This document shows positions 53,096 through 64,000 of a DNA stretch of 64,000 nt, one piece after another; position 1 is the stretch's first letter, and each line of letters starts with the position of its first letter. The notes beneath the pieces were generated by a model that did no database searches, was not told where the DNA came from, and worked only from the letters and a program-made list of their open reading frames with translations. The position numbers and the translations under genes are program-made. Source of the DNA: Symsagittifera roscoffensis (lineage: Eukaryota; Xenacoelomorpha; Acoela; Convolutidae); NCBI RefSeq assembly GCF_963678635.1, contig NC_087066.1:32989301-33053300 (forward strand), given 5' to 3'.

Positions 53096-55331
53096 ATGTC
53101 GAACGCCGAAAGCTCATGTTCAGTACCTTCCAGTTCTCCATCACCATGTGCAGTGCCTTCTAACATCCCTGTGCCATACTTCGCAACAACAGAGACGACA
53201 TCATTTGCTCCTCCGACACCGGTAACCCCTTTGCGAGCACCCCGCGACCTTTCGCCTCGCCAATTCCGCCGTCATATGTCAACCACTTACCCCACTGCGA
53301 AGTCTTTTCAGACTCCTCGATGGTACATCAGTGCCAGCGTCAGCAGTATCAGCCATATCCAGCGTACCTGGATTCCTACATGTCGGCAACACCGTATCCG
53401 AATTCTTCATGGCCATCGGCTTTTCCCCACTATCGAGAAAACGAAAGACAACCCTATGACCATGAGAGGCGAATCTACACTCTCAAGGATATTCGGGCCG
53501 ATGATCCCACGGCACCACAAGACCACAAGAACGACAAGCCCACAGAAAAACGCAAAAGAGATCATGCAGAGCCAGAGAATGTACGTTGAATGTAAGTTGA
53601 AGAAATAATTTTAAAAGCAAACACATTATGTGTTAAACTAAATATCAAAACAATCATAATAATTGCTGCAACCTGGAAAAACCTCCCGAGCCGAAAACCT
53701 GACAATAAATGAGGCTCTCAATGAAATCATTTTACAGACTGTCGAGAAGTCGAATGACTGCGCCGTTGAAAGAAACGGAACCTTGACACCCACAAAGAAC
53801 TATTGACCTGGTTCAGGGCCGTTGTCACGTTTCTGTTCACGAGCACAAGGACGCTCGAGAAAACGATCACCATCACTACGTTACAGGCTGTCGTCCAGGC
53901 GTTTGTCAACATAGAGGAAAAAAACGAAGACAATACCGGGGAGCTGAGCATAGAACCAGCAGTCTGTAAGTATCTTTTTAATTCTAAAATACTGATTTGA
54001 TGAAGAAACATAGCTGACTTTAATTTTTTAGTGTCAACTTCTCGCGTCTTCCACAGAGTTTCAGTCTGGCTAGTACAGGTTATGAAATTGTACTATGCGG
54101 AGGCCAAAGTCCATTTAAAGAGGAGCAATTTGAACTATGTTGTTCAGCGGGCTTTTCAGGACACCAAAAACCTGGTGACGACTCAACTGAGTTTCGTCAA
54201 TTTGTTTGGGAACGTGATGCCCTGGTTGCTCCACTAATTGATCAGCAGTTGAAACGCCAGGTAGAACAATACAATGTTTTTATTTTTTCCAATGGGATTT
54301 ATTTATCAAAATGGAAACCGACTTGGAATCACATGTAATCTTTTCTTTTTTTAAAGATTAGCATCATAAATCTGGAACAGCCGAAACGCTCTCTACGTAA
54401 GTTGCGACGCTTATGCCTTTGTCTACTAACCCTACCTTCAAGTCGGAGAAGCTGAAGAAGCAAGCTTCAGAACTCACCAGAAGTTCGACGGATACACCTA
54501 CGAAGAGGTTATATTGGCAGTGAGATCCCACCAAGATTCTCAAAATTACGTTCGCCAGGTGCAGCACGCAAAGATCTTCTCTCAACAGACGACCACTTCC
54601 CATGAGCTGTCAACTAAGATTACAAACTTTTACTCAAAGCTGAAGTGGGTAACCCATGACTTGAAGAAGGTGGTTGACCATGTGGCGAAGCTGCTCAAGG
54701 ATGGATCAAAGAGAAAGTTTCAGCCGTTTGAGAAAACCACAAGCCTGAAACATACAGCCAACGACCTTGAAAGTTTTCCATATGAGGTTAAGGACGAGAT
54801 GCATATTCTTGTATTGACTCAGAGCTGGGTCACCGTATGTGATGTGGAATTTCTCGTCATGGGAAGAGCTACTTTATAATTTTAATGACTCGATAAATAT
54901 ATCTTAATCAAAACTTTGAATCAATAAACTGAATTTTTTTTCTAGTTTTGATTGTTTTGCAATCATTCGAGAAAAATTACGTGTTGGCGGATTACCACGG
55001 CAAAGTAGTCACCAACATCAATACCGACTAGTATTGCCTCCAACCAGGAGTTCTAAGTGTATACGTATCGCAAATTGCGGGTCCTCCTAGGCGATTGATC
55101 GACGCTTCAACTCAGGACTGCCAGTTACATAAATAGAACGTCTGGCTGGGTGTTTTAGCGAAACACGCCACCCAGAAGAAAAACGAGGCTAATAAAAAGA
55201 TGGTAGAAGTTTCCAGCATAGGTGAAAGAATAGTCACCTTAAAAACCAGGAGAGAAATTGTACCTTTCGAGCAACTGCCCTTTGACCATAGACAAAAAGT
55301 TGCTCAAGCGTTGTTTGACGACTGCAGTTAA
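53096..55331 (+). pseudogene. Intron-split gene of unknown function, frames partly broken
   Basis: Successive plus-strand exons. Exon 1 (53096-53580) starts MSNAESSCSVPSSSPSP, is Ser/Pro-rich, changes frame near 53225 and ends at AAT|GTACGT, carrying YPAYLDSYMSATPYPNSSWP and a basic PTEKRKRDHAEPEN. Exon 2 (about 53747-53966, before GTAAGT) carries LLTWFRAVVTFLFTSTRTLE. Exon 3 (about 54058-54256, before GTAGAA) carries GYEIVLCGGQSPFKEEQFEL. Exon 4 (about 54440-54879) carries KFDGYTYEEVILAVRSHQDS and a long helical part. A last exon (about 55139-55330) ends EIVPFEQLPFDHRQKVAQAL...DDCS. Splice signals fit, but the frame change in exon 1 and the stop in exon 2's alternative frame suggest damage or sequence errors. 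Confidence 0.45.
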
Positions 55332-56753
55332 ATGGATTTTGGGTTTTCTCGAAAACTTTAATTTCGTTTCGGGAAAGTTTTATCAGTTTTCGTATCAACT
55401 TAAAATATATAACAGTTTGCATTTGTGTTCCTGAGTTTATATTTTAAACCTGTTCTATATTATGTTCGGATTAAATTGCAGCTCATTCATTAAAAGGGTT
55501 TGGATACAATTACCCTAAATGGATTAAGCTTCAAGTTTTAATAGCTTCAAACTTGAATCTATGGCTGCTACGGATCACTTCGCATTTACATTCTAGGGCG
55601 CTCACGATTTAATTTGGAGCATGCCATAGTTTTCAATTTAAGACTACGATTAGTTATCACTGTTACTATCCTTATGAAAGTTGAATCATTTCTTACAAAA
55701 ACATCTTAATACACCATTGTTAGTTATTATTAAACATCTTTTGGAATTTTATTCATTAATTGAGCAGTTTGAACTAATCGAACTAAAATTGACAGTTTGA
55801 ATTGATTGCCTTAAACCGCGGTTGTGACAGTTTTTGGCACGAATACGAAGATTTGCTGGGACATGCAAAAAACTATATATGATTAGAAAAACTAAATTCA
55901 AAACTCAAAACGACCGTTTTTAATCAAATGTTAAGTTTCTAAAAGGATATATCCACGAATTTAGTTAAATAATGATTCCACAGACAATGTTTAATTGTTT
56001 GTTCGTAACTTCCGCATTCGTTGTTCTAGCTAGCCATTGTTCAAGCTTGATGTTGCTGATCTCTCAGTTACAATATTCGGAATCCGCCTACAGTTTGTGT
56101 AATCATAAAAAATAATTTGTCGCGCTCTAATACATTAACTTTTTAGTAAAAATTTAGTGTTATCATATAAACAACTACCCGGGTCCCCCTAACTTTTTAG
56201 GTGAGAATTAATTGACATTATGTCATGGGTATCATCTTGGAGCCATTCAGACTCATTGTTACCCGAAAACGGTAAGAGTCTGATACGAAGGTCCACAAAA
56301 GATATGGATGGGCCCACCAAAAACAATTAAAACAAACCAAGCTAAAACTAGCGTTTTTGAATAAAAGGCCCATAGACTATAAAACGTGTTCTTTTCGCGG
56401 AATCGGCTCACAACTAACAAAATGGCATTTTCACCGACGGCGTTTTTCGGAAATTCTAGACTTTTTTGACATAATTGTAAAAAAGAGGGGATATGATTGG
56501 TTCCTCCCAAGACGTCTCCCGCATTGCTTAGAAAGGTACGTGTGCACTTGCCAGATTTGATGAACTTGCAGAATAAAAAAAAACACTTCGAGGAACAATG
56601 GGTCTTAGTTATAAAATCTTCCTCCGCCTCGCAAGATCCTACTTTGAGAATCTTTCTTCGCATAAAGATTGGATTTTTCGAGAGCTTCGCACAAATGTTC
56701 CCAGGGACTTCGTATAAAACTGCTCACCACAAGCTGTTACATAAGGAATAATT
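55332..56753. other. Intergenic, nothing recognised
   Basis: AT-rich. Contains a short gGAATCCGCCTACAG motif near 56080 recalling the GGAATCCGC repeats, and a C-rich spot (CTACCCGGGTCCCCC) at 56175. No supported gene. Confidence 0.35.
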
Positions 56754-58505
56754 TTAGTTTGTAGGGATGAACCCTTGTCCCCCAAAGATAAGCACCGAAA
56801 CTTCGTAGTAGATTTCAGCCCATTTTTTGTAGTCTGAAGCATTAAAATCACCTCTTGCTCCCAGTAGTTTCGTGCAGTCAATCAAGCTTTTTCTCAAAAA
56901 ATCACTGGATCTTTTGTTGATGATGCACCCGAGGGTTTTTCCAGAAACCTTTGAGACGATACTCTGGTAGAGGGCTTGTAGCATTTTAACAGATTTGACG
57001 TACGCACCTGATTTTTTTTTTGGGCGAACAGCAACTTCATTTTTCCGTACTCCTCTAAAAAGATCTTCAGTTTCTGTGCTAGCCTCCTTAATTTCTTCCT
57101 TGTCAGCGATGACAGTCAGTGCACGGGTTCCAGAAAGAAAGAAGGCACTCATTTTGCCAGCTTTGTTTGTTCCTCCTATCGAGACAGTGGCGAAACGAAA
57201 AAATGGCTTTTTGGCCCCACCGTCTGGTCAAGTTTTCCTCAAAGCGCTGAATGGCAAACTTTTCGTGAGGATGCATACCATCGGTTATTTTCTGTGTCAT
57301 TTTACGAAGATCCGTTTCCACGCATCGCGTAATCATGTGGGTGGCATCTGGACAAATGCATCGAATAACTTCGATGCTGACCAGTGACGCCTAGGATAAC
57401 TGTTTTGGAAATGGCACATTGAGTTCAGTTCTTTTACCAGTCTCTGAATCGCAAATTAGTGGATGAAAGTCTGTAGTGTCATTTGACTTATACAGTGGCA
57501 GCCACGAGTCTGTAACAGATGAATGCTCATTAGAGACACCATTAACCAGACGCATTAAAAATAGTGAAACGCCACTATAGGTCAGCTTTGCACCTAACTG
57601 TCTTAGGGAATTTGTTTGGCTGTTCAACCAGCCCTATTGTTGGTCACCTGCTTTGGTGGGATCAATGTTCCGCTCCATAACGTATCTGCTGTCGAAACAT
57701 TTAAGTAGGGAAAAACATCATATCCATTTTTGCAGACATGGACAGATCCGTTTTAAATTTCAGCAGATTTGAGTTTTGTTTTTGAATTTCGCATCATTAC
57801 AGCACTACCTGGCTCCAAAGGATAAGATCAGTCAAAGTGCTGATAAAATTAATCAAAGTGGTACATTCATAAATTTGAGTTCTCAGTGTTTTAAACCTTG
57901 CTTGTGGATTTCCTTTACATTGATTATCTTTTTGCTCTTAAATTACGCACTGGCTTTTGTGCGTACGCAGAAACAATTTGCGACAAAGAAAAATATGTTT
58001 TTTTGGAACATTGAAAACTACGTGGAGCCAAAGTGCCTAATTCAACTTTAGAGCAAATAAAGTTAACCAAACTGACTATATTACTTATAACCGATGCCGA
58101 CACCAGTAATCTAGAGAGATTTTTTCTAAAGTAAGTAAAAAGTAAAATATCTAAAACAAAAAACTGACTTACCTGCGAAACAGAGAACACTAGCGTCGAC
58201 ATCGAGGAGCCTGAAGGCGAGCCTGGTAACCTCCGCACCACCGATCTCACAGCTGTCTCCCCAGATTTTCACACTAAATCCTTGAAGCTCCGTGGTTTTC
58301 AGTGAAAGAATTGCAACTGCTTCGACGTAAGAAACTAGGTCACTTCTAAATTGAGAGAAAGTTCTCTCGGGCTTACAGAAATTCATGAAGTGAGCCACTT
58401 TTTTGGCAGTTGCTCGACAAACGTGTCTAAGAGAAGAAAGGAATGATTTGAAGCCTGTAAACTCAAGCCGAGATCCAAGAGTTTTGATAATATTGTCAAC
58501 GTTTC
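56754..58505 (-). pseudogene. Intron-split gene of unknown function, minus strand
   Basis: The first exon-like block (58173-58505) contains LGSRLEFTGFKSFLSSLRHV, FSQFRSDLVSYVEAVAILSL and VKIWGDSCEIGGAEVTRLAF, and ends at a strong donor (CGCAG|GTAAGT, 58173/58172). Further blocks are 57391-57627 (LGAKLTYSGVSLFLMRLVNG), 57229-57390 (CICPDATHMITRCVETDLRK, ITDGMHPHEKFAIQRFEENL) and 56754-57170 (ALTVIADKEEIKEASTETED, SVKMLQALYQSIVSKVSGKT, YKKWAEIYYEVSVLIFG). A frame change lies near 57225. It looks like one protein of 350 or more residues with an alpha-helical C-terminal part; possibly a domesticated or transposon protein. Family not identified. Confidence 0.45.
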
Positions 58506-59856
58506 CATTTTTGTCGGCTTAGCCATATCGTACTTGAAAACTTCCGAAGATCCACGTTTCATAAAATGGGTCGGAAAAGGAATTCTTGTTTTTTTTTGCG
58601 ACCACTTTTACCGCGTTTTATTCTCTGTGGGACCTTTTAAGCTACTTCCACTAGTCGTTGGAGGGTAATTCTATGTAAATCGAACATAAAACAGAACGTG
58701 GCGACCAAATTTTTTGGATCTTTTTGGAGTGCGCCACTGATGTAGTGTCGCCAGTGCTCTCTTTCGAGTAGTCTAGCGAGAAATCACATGCTTCGAAAAT
58801 TGAATTTGATAGTGCCTACAGAAATTTGCGGTTGCTGAACTTCTTGATGGTTCTGAGTGTGCAGGAAGAGCTAATGGTTGTGAGCTTGCTGATGCTGTTG
58901 ATGTCGGGATTCCTTAAGAGGTTCCTACAACTGAAGAGGTTGCTAACTGTTCTGGGGGCGGTGTCTTTCTGTTATGATGGTTTACAAAACTAAAAGTTGA
59001 GTATTTGGGTAGCATTGTTTCTGAGAAGAGAAACTCGACCAGGCTCCCCCTTTTTCCTTTCCACGGTATTTCGTTGAAGCCCCGTAGAATTAGCATCTGC
59101 ATGATTTGTGCTGCTAATGCAATCGAATGACTGCGTTGTCGTCGTATTGCTATTTTCGGACAAGATCGTCATTTTCCGATGTAGTTCCATCGATCATTTC
59201 TGAAACTAGTCTTTGCCTTGTTTGATAGTTCTTTTCCTGCTATTTCGTCAAAAAAATTGGCGCCTGCAAATTTTCGATCATTATCTGATGATATCGAATA
59301 GCGATTCAACAATTGTTGCTTCATATTTTTCTCAGTTGCAGTAATGAATGAAATTGGAAGACTTTCAAACTGAGTTCGAAAGAGTTGCAGTGATGAAGGA
59401 ATAGCGGGTGTTGTTTAAATGATCCATGTCCGTAAGTACCAATTTTTCTAATCGGAAAACTATTTGTGGGTTATGGTGTGGTTTTTATCTTGGCCGAACC
59501 GAAATGGCCAAACTTGGCTTAAGCTTCATAGCCAGCGGATAGACTTCACAGCCAACTAGAGTCATAAGTGTTTCCATACTTTTCAAGCTGTCAAACAAAA
59601 GAGTCACCAAATGTTTCTTGAGTTTGATTAATTGGTTTTCAAGTGTTAGCTTTCGTAATCTGTGATTGCCATACGCTCCTCAAAATGTTAACTATGTTAA
59701 TCGGAGGAGATCAACAACCCTTGAACTACCCAGTCGACTACTTTGTAATTATACCCTAGGTTATACACTTTTTGGTGTTATATGACCCAACATTTTGCTT
59801 TCTTGAAAAAATTAGGGGTGAATATGTTTCCCTCTATAAAACATTTTTCAGTGCCG
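58506..59856. other. Intergenic, nothing recognised
   Basis: Mixed composition, no supported exon. A TTGATGATTCCT-like CTGAAGAGGTTGCTAAC repeat-like stretch near 58915-58960 is too short to call. Confidence 0.3.
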
Positions 59857-60500
59857 TTTAGTCTATTAGCCTATCCCAATTACGGAAATAGTCCGTTCAG
59901 TTTTGCAAAACTCAACCACTGACAGGAGCAGAAGGGCGCCGTGGCGGCTATTGCCTATACCAAATATTGAAAGAGTTCTTTCTAGTTTTGCAAAACCTCA
60001 AATCTTGACAGAGGGGATTGTGTAAGGGCGCCTTGCAGTCTATTGGCTATCCAAAAAACTGAAATAGTTTGTTCTAGCTTAGCAAAACTTCAATAGTTCT
60101 TGTTGCAGTGCAATTCAATTTTAATTACTGATCAGTTCGTTCCAATTTTGTTCCAATTTTGTTTCTTTTTTCAGTCAATTACAGTACGAATTTTAACTCA
60201 ATGAGAAAATCTCAAAATATACTGACTGAAAACCTAAAACAAACTTGGAACAAAAAATTTAAATACATATGGCCGAAATTCCAAACACTGACAATAGTTC
60301 GTAGTAGTTGCAAAATTCCAAATACTGAAAAAACCGCAAATATTGGAAAAAAAAAGTAAAAAACCCAAATATTGACAATAGTTGTTTGCAGTTCTGGAAA
60401 ATCGCAAATATTGACAATCGATAGTTTGTTGCAGTTTTGCAAATTCCATAATATCGGTTGTCTTTGTCGAAAATTTGTTGCAAAATCCCAAATACTAGTA
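59857..60500. repeat. Two families of tandem repeats
   Basis: 59857-60090 holds three imperfect ~90-bp units, each with CTATTGGCTATCCCAA, an AATAGTTCGTTCTAGTTTTG core and GCAAAACTTCAA. 60270-60500 holds ~65-bp units with CAAATATTGACAATAGTT and GTTGCAGTTTTGCAAA. Overlapping Cys/Tyr-rich minus frames here are repeat artefacts. Confidence 0.65.
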
Positions 60501-61680
60501 ATAGCTTATACATATGGGGATCAACGGTACAATCCCTCCAATCGACCTAGGGGGATAAAAATTGGGGATTTTGTTTGCTACTTCTCCTCCTATTGCAATG
60601 AGGAATAATTAACGTGGTACGAATCTTGTGGGGGCATAATATTGGGGCTCCAACTTTTTAGGGGGTTATTCGTTACAAGGTATCATAAGGAAGAGGAAAT
60701 AACAAGATGAAAAACTGGTTTTTCAACACTAAAAAATCATTTTTCAAGATATCAGAAATTGAATCAAAATTCTTAATGTGTGTTGAGTATTTAGTAATAG
60801 CAGAGGTCTAAAAGCGGCTCTACGATAGGTCACTTAGTAGGAGAACACATATGGCGGTTAATCCTTCTAAACAATTTTAAAATATTTTCAAATTTGTTTT
60901 GATTTCATTTTCGATTTGATTTCCTTTTTTGCCGATCAATCCGACATGACTGGCTTCGAGTGCTAAAGTAAGTTTATAATTATCCTCAAAATTTTTCCTC
61001 ATGTGTCATTTTTTTCGTAAACTAATAAAAGTTTTCAAGGGTAATAAAATGGTTTTGCATCTCTGATAAACTCTGTAACTGACTATTTGCAAAGGACGAC
61101 TTCTTTCATTTGTGTTTGCTTTCAGTTTATCTAACAATCGTAACGGATCTGTTGGCGTAGAGCTCAAAAATATGGCTCCAAACCAGGGGTCTTTGGATCA
61201 AATTCTCTACGCTGCAACCTGTTTTTAAAACAACGAAAAAAAGGTGCATAAAAATTTTTCTCGCGTAAAAGAGCTTCTTTTCAAAAAAATTTAAATCATA
61301 TTTTAAATTAAGGCTCGCATTTTACAATACATTTCATAATTGTTGTTTTAATTTGACAAATGAGGTACCGGTTTCACAACCTGAAGGGTATGTTCACATA
61401 TTCGACGTGGCAAAGGTTCCAAAATATTTAGGCCTTATTCGAATTAATTAATTGTGCTGAAGAATTTGCGGATGTCACTAACAATTTTTGGCTCTTTTTG
61501 CCTTCTCCCACCTCTCACATGAATCAACTTAATGTTGTAAAGAAGGATTTGCTTTTGTAACAAGGGCTAACGATGTCATAGCCTAAGTATGGTCCGCATA
61601 CCAATTTTTGTTATTAAATCGAAAAGGTGAAAAAAAATTACTAGTAAATTTTAATCCTTGACTGATTTTGTATTTCTTTT
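60501..61680. other. Intergenic, nothing recognised
   Basis: No supported exon. A G-rich GGGGGATAAAAATTGGGG spot occurs near 60550. Confidence 0.35.
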
Positions 61681-61925
61681 TGTTCCAGATTGCGACCTAC
61701 ATTTTTCGCAAAAATGCTTTATGGTCCACCATTTTTTTGAAAAGCGATGCGAGAAGAGGGATGCGAAGCTGAAAAATTGACTTGCATGTTCTGTGGCACG
61801 GAAGGCTCCAGCGACTGCTACAGAACTGTAGAGCATTTGTTGTCACCTGGATGCTTGGAGAGGATAAGAGCCAATCGAAGATCTGGACTCAAACGGAAGC
61901 TACTCTCTCCCACTAGGAAAAGTTA
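61681..61925 (+). CDS. Exon with C2HC-type zinc motif (part of JmjC gene?)
   Basis: The plus-strand frame after a tttttgttccag acceptor-like sequence reads ALWSTIFLKSDARRGMRSEK, then LTCMFCGTEGSSDCYRTVEH and LLSPGCLERIRANRRSG before a stop at about 61923. The pattern C-x2-C...H-x4-C fits a small C2HC zinc-binding motif. It lies about 1 kb upstream of the JmjC-like exon on the same strand and may belong to the same gene. Confidence 0.45.
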
Positions 61926-62833
61926 AAATTTTGTGCGGACACTTATGATGGGTGCCAATTACCATTCAGAGCGAAGCGGAGCCGGGCAAATGTAATCTGT
62001 GAGGATAAAATCGGCGATGATCAGAGTGAGTGAAGATGTGTGCTGCTTAAATAAGATACAAACCCATCGTTCTATGTAGTTTTTTATTTCTGAGTCAAAC
62101 TGTTTTAGCACTAAAACAGATAATTCAGTCCACGTCCGCGCAACTAGACTGTATCACGACAACGACGACAAGGCAGACGACGAGACGGACTACCGTAAAA
62201 AAATAAGCTGGGAACCAGAAGAAAGACCACCAAGACCAAATCGACAAGCAAGACGCCCTCCTGGAACAAACATGAGCCGTGCAGAAATGGCCTTGACGTG
62301 ACGACCTCCTAGTGCATGCAGGAACCAAACAAGCTGGATGCGACGACCTGGTACAAGCAGGAACAATTGGCGACAAATGTGTGCAAAATTGAGTCGGAGG
62401 ATGAGGAACCCGTATTGACTATTTCAATTGTAATTCAGTTGCTTCAATTCTAATAGAAAGCGTAACTGCTGTTGATCTTGTCAACTGGATCCAGTCAGAC
62501 TGATTTACTGGCCAACAAGGATACTAGTTAGTTCCATCGGCTAAACCTATCAAGGGGTTCTAAAGCCAATTAACAGGGCCTGCGGATAATTGCCAGTTTG
62601 ACAGCCGAGTTTGTGGGGACAATTTCCTTGACAGGAATTTTGATGAAATATCCCGAGGAACTCATAGCTAGATGGTACAGCTTAAAGGAAAAAATTATCA
62701 GTATGTAAATTAATTAGACTCCTAACCACCAAGTGGTCCAGTTTTCAAATCAGTTTAACCTCGCATCTGTCATCAAGAATAGGAATATATACGATCATTT
62801 ACGACAGATGATGTTCAAACTTTATTCCGATCA

Positions 62834-63073
62834 ATGCCGCCAATGCTCTGGAACATCATTGATGCTGATGTTTCCTTCTCGGCCGCCAGGAAATTCTCTG
62901 TTCCAAAAGCAGTCAATGATGTGTCGTTGGGACATATACATAATAGGAAGTACGAGAAGACAGAAATACCGACGAAGGAGTCAAGCTACCTGCTGTTATC
63001 TCAGGCTGGTGCAGTAGCACCATTTCACCAGGATTTCTTCGGTCTATCTGTGATATACATTTTAGTGAAAGGT
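62834..63073 (+). CDS. JmjC-domain exon (histone demethylase-like)
   Basis: About 80 codons: ML WNIIDADVSFSAARKFSV-type start, then VNDVSLGHIHNRKYEKTE and SSYLLLSQAGAVAPFHQDF followed by FGLSVIYILVKG. This matches the Fe(II)/2-oxoglutarate JmjC fold of the KDM2/KDM7 type: the H-x-D iron ligand pair is in FHQD, and the following strand is [G]LSVIYILVKG. A donor at GTTAAG after KG (63073), and an acceptor ttcttttag at 63147 followed by KTIYFMARRS (the usual K-x-F-Y-L strand), support an intron. The distal His ligand is not seen, so the gene is partial or broken beyond about 63180. Confidence 0.65.
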
Positions 63074-63147
63074 TAAGCAAAGTTTCGTGCAAATTTTTTT
63101 CAATGAAATAAAGAAATCTGTTCCATTCAGTTCTTTTTTCTTTTAGA

Positions 63148-63294
63148 CTATAAGACAATTTATTTTATGGCCCGTCGGTCAACAACAAGCAAAGTTTCCA
63201 GAAATATCAGATGCAGCAATCACTGGGTTGAAAACCAATGTTTCCCGGGGATGAGCGTCGCTGTGATGCTGGAGGGTGTCAGAAAAATGTTCTG
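63148..63294 (+). pseudogene. Continuation of the JmjC-like gene, degraded
   Basis: After the acceptor TTTTAG (63142-63147) the frame reads DYKTIYFMARRSTTSK and then loses similarity. A frameshift is likely, as an alternative frame gives LWPVGQQQAKFPEI, closer to what follows in JmjC proteins. It ends at a stop near 63292. Confidence 0.4.
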
Positions 63295-63538
63295 ACGGAG
63301 CTTCAGGCCCTCGCTATGCCAGCTGGCATGATACAGATGGTTGAAACGCACTCAGAGTGAGTGGCTCTGGCTGTAATATTCATCCATCGTGGACACCTGC
63401 TGACGGCTGACAGAGTTTTTCGACACAAGCGGTAAGACGAAGAGCCCTTCGACAGCTGCTAACTTGCTTTTCCGATTTTGGCTTTGAATGAGCTTATAGT
63501 GCATCCGTGGTTGGTATCAAAATTAAACTGATACATTT

Positions 63539-63690
63539 TTGTCGAAATATATAAAAAAAATTAGAGAAAGGAAAATTTATAGACCCAGAGACACGATACC
63601 GCCACAAGAATTAAAAGATCTAGAGGAGGTCTGGAGAATTCTCAAGGTGCACGACAAAGCCTTATATAACCACCTTACCAGGATAAATTG
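63539..63690 (+). CDS. Short exon-like frame, unknown
   Basis: Frame with KYIKKIRERKIYRPRDTIPP, ELKDLEEVWRILKVHDKALY and NHLTRIN before a donor-like TGC|GTAAGT at 63690. Charged and helical. Downstream of the JmjC fragment on the same strand; relation unknown. Confidence 0.35.
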
Positions 63691-63759
63691 CGTAAGTAGA
63701 TTTGACCGAATTTCATCCCAGATGCTTAATTATATTTTTCCGTATCCCAAAAAACTGCA

Positions 63760-64000
63760 CCCATTTCAATCGCATGTACTGAAATATTCAATTGATCCCA
63801 ATAATTGAGTTTCATCATCCCGTGTACTGAATTGCTCTGTTCATCCCAACACTTGAGTTCCGTCATCCCGTATACTGATTTACTCATTTAATCTCAAAAA
63901 ATGTTTTGTCATCTCGTCAACGAAATACTCAACTCATCCCAAAAACGGAAGATCCCTCAGTTTAATCTCTTATGCTAAAATTTGGTTAGGGTTTAAATTT
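63760..64000. repeat. Minisatellite, ~57-bp unit, running off the edge
   Basis: Imperfect units with CATCCCGTGTACTGAATT followed by GTTCATCCCAACACTTGAGTT-like sequence, about four copies visible (TTCATCCCAACACTTGAG, TCATCCCGTATACTGATT, CTCATCCCAAAAACGG). Confidence 0.7.

Overview
The window is AT-rich eukaryotic DNA. The reading frames look intron-split with GT..AG junctions, there are tRNA-like (pol III) promoter remnants, LTR retrotransposons, foldback/MITE-like elements and many minisatellites. It most resembles a repeat-dense invertebrate metazoan genome; I cannot name the species. A run of 200 N lies at 39696-39895.

The centrepiece is an almost complete Maverick/Polinton-type integrating viral element, 10108-27746 (17,639 bp). 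It has ~0.83 kb terminal inverted repeats starting AG, and a perfect 6-bp target duplication CAGCAG (10102-10107 and 27747-27752). An unoccupied paralogous target lies 1.3 kb downstream (CAGCAG at 29082-29087), which fixes both ends. A compact leftward gene block (20510 to 11261) encodes a PC4-like protein, an HUH-Rep-like protein, a small unknown, an exonuclease-like protein, small paralogous proteins, a membrane protein, a packaging ATPase, a DDE integrase carrying one in-frame stop, structural proteins including an F54H12.2-like capsid protein, and an adenain-like protease. A divergent rightward gene (20997-21632) carries a basic NLS. The right arm is AT-rich, with a 198-aa tryptophan-rich ORF and a frame-broken acidic ORF. 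I see no protein-primed PolB, the hallmark Polinton polymerase. An HUH-like protein and an iteron-like array (alternating 28/23-bp spacing) in both TIRs suggest a different replication mode. That is the main candidate for something undescribed.

Left flank (1-9887): remains of a minus-strand Ty3/gypsy gag-pol (1-2795), an unknown last exon (3224-3870), TCGACC-type minisatellites in opposite orientations (about 4310-5320 and 8846-9450), and between them a 3' fragment of an LTR retrotransposon (5732-8845). The Polinton sits in the first of two ~1.33-kb tandem units that contain tRNA-like A and B boxes.

Right flank (27753-64000): the tandem repeat, a GAGCGG foldback element (31149-31690), a decayed full-length LTR retrotransposon (32489-43275, 4-bp duplication ATTA), MITE-like elements with TAATCGATTATAA arrays, minisatellites, a 240-bp G-rich tract and a second GAGCGG foldback (47609-48618). 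After about 51 kb come fragments of intron-split genes: unknown genes on both strands, and a JmjC-domain (histone-demethylase-like) gene with a C2HC-like zinc motif at about 61.7-63.2 kb. Products there are mostly unrecognised and several frames are broken.
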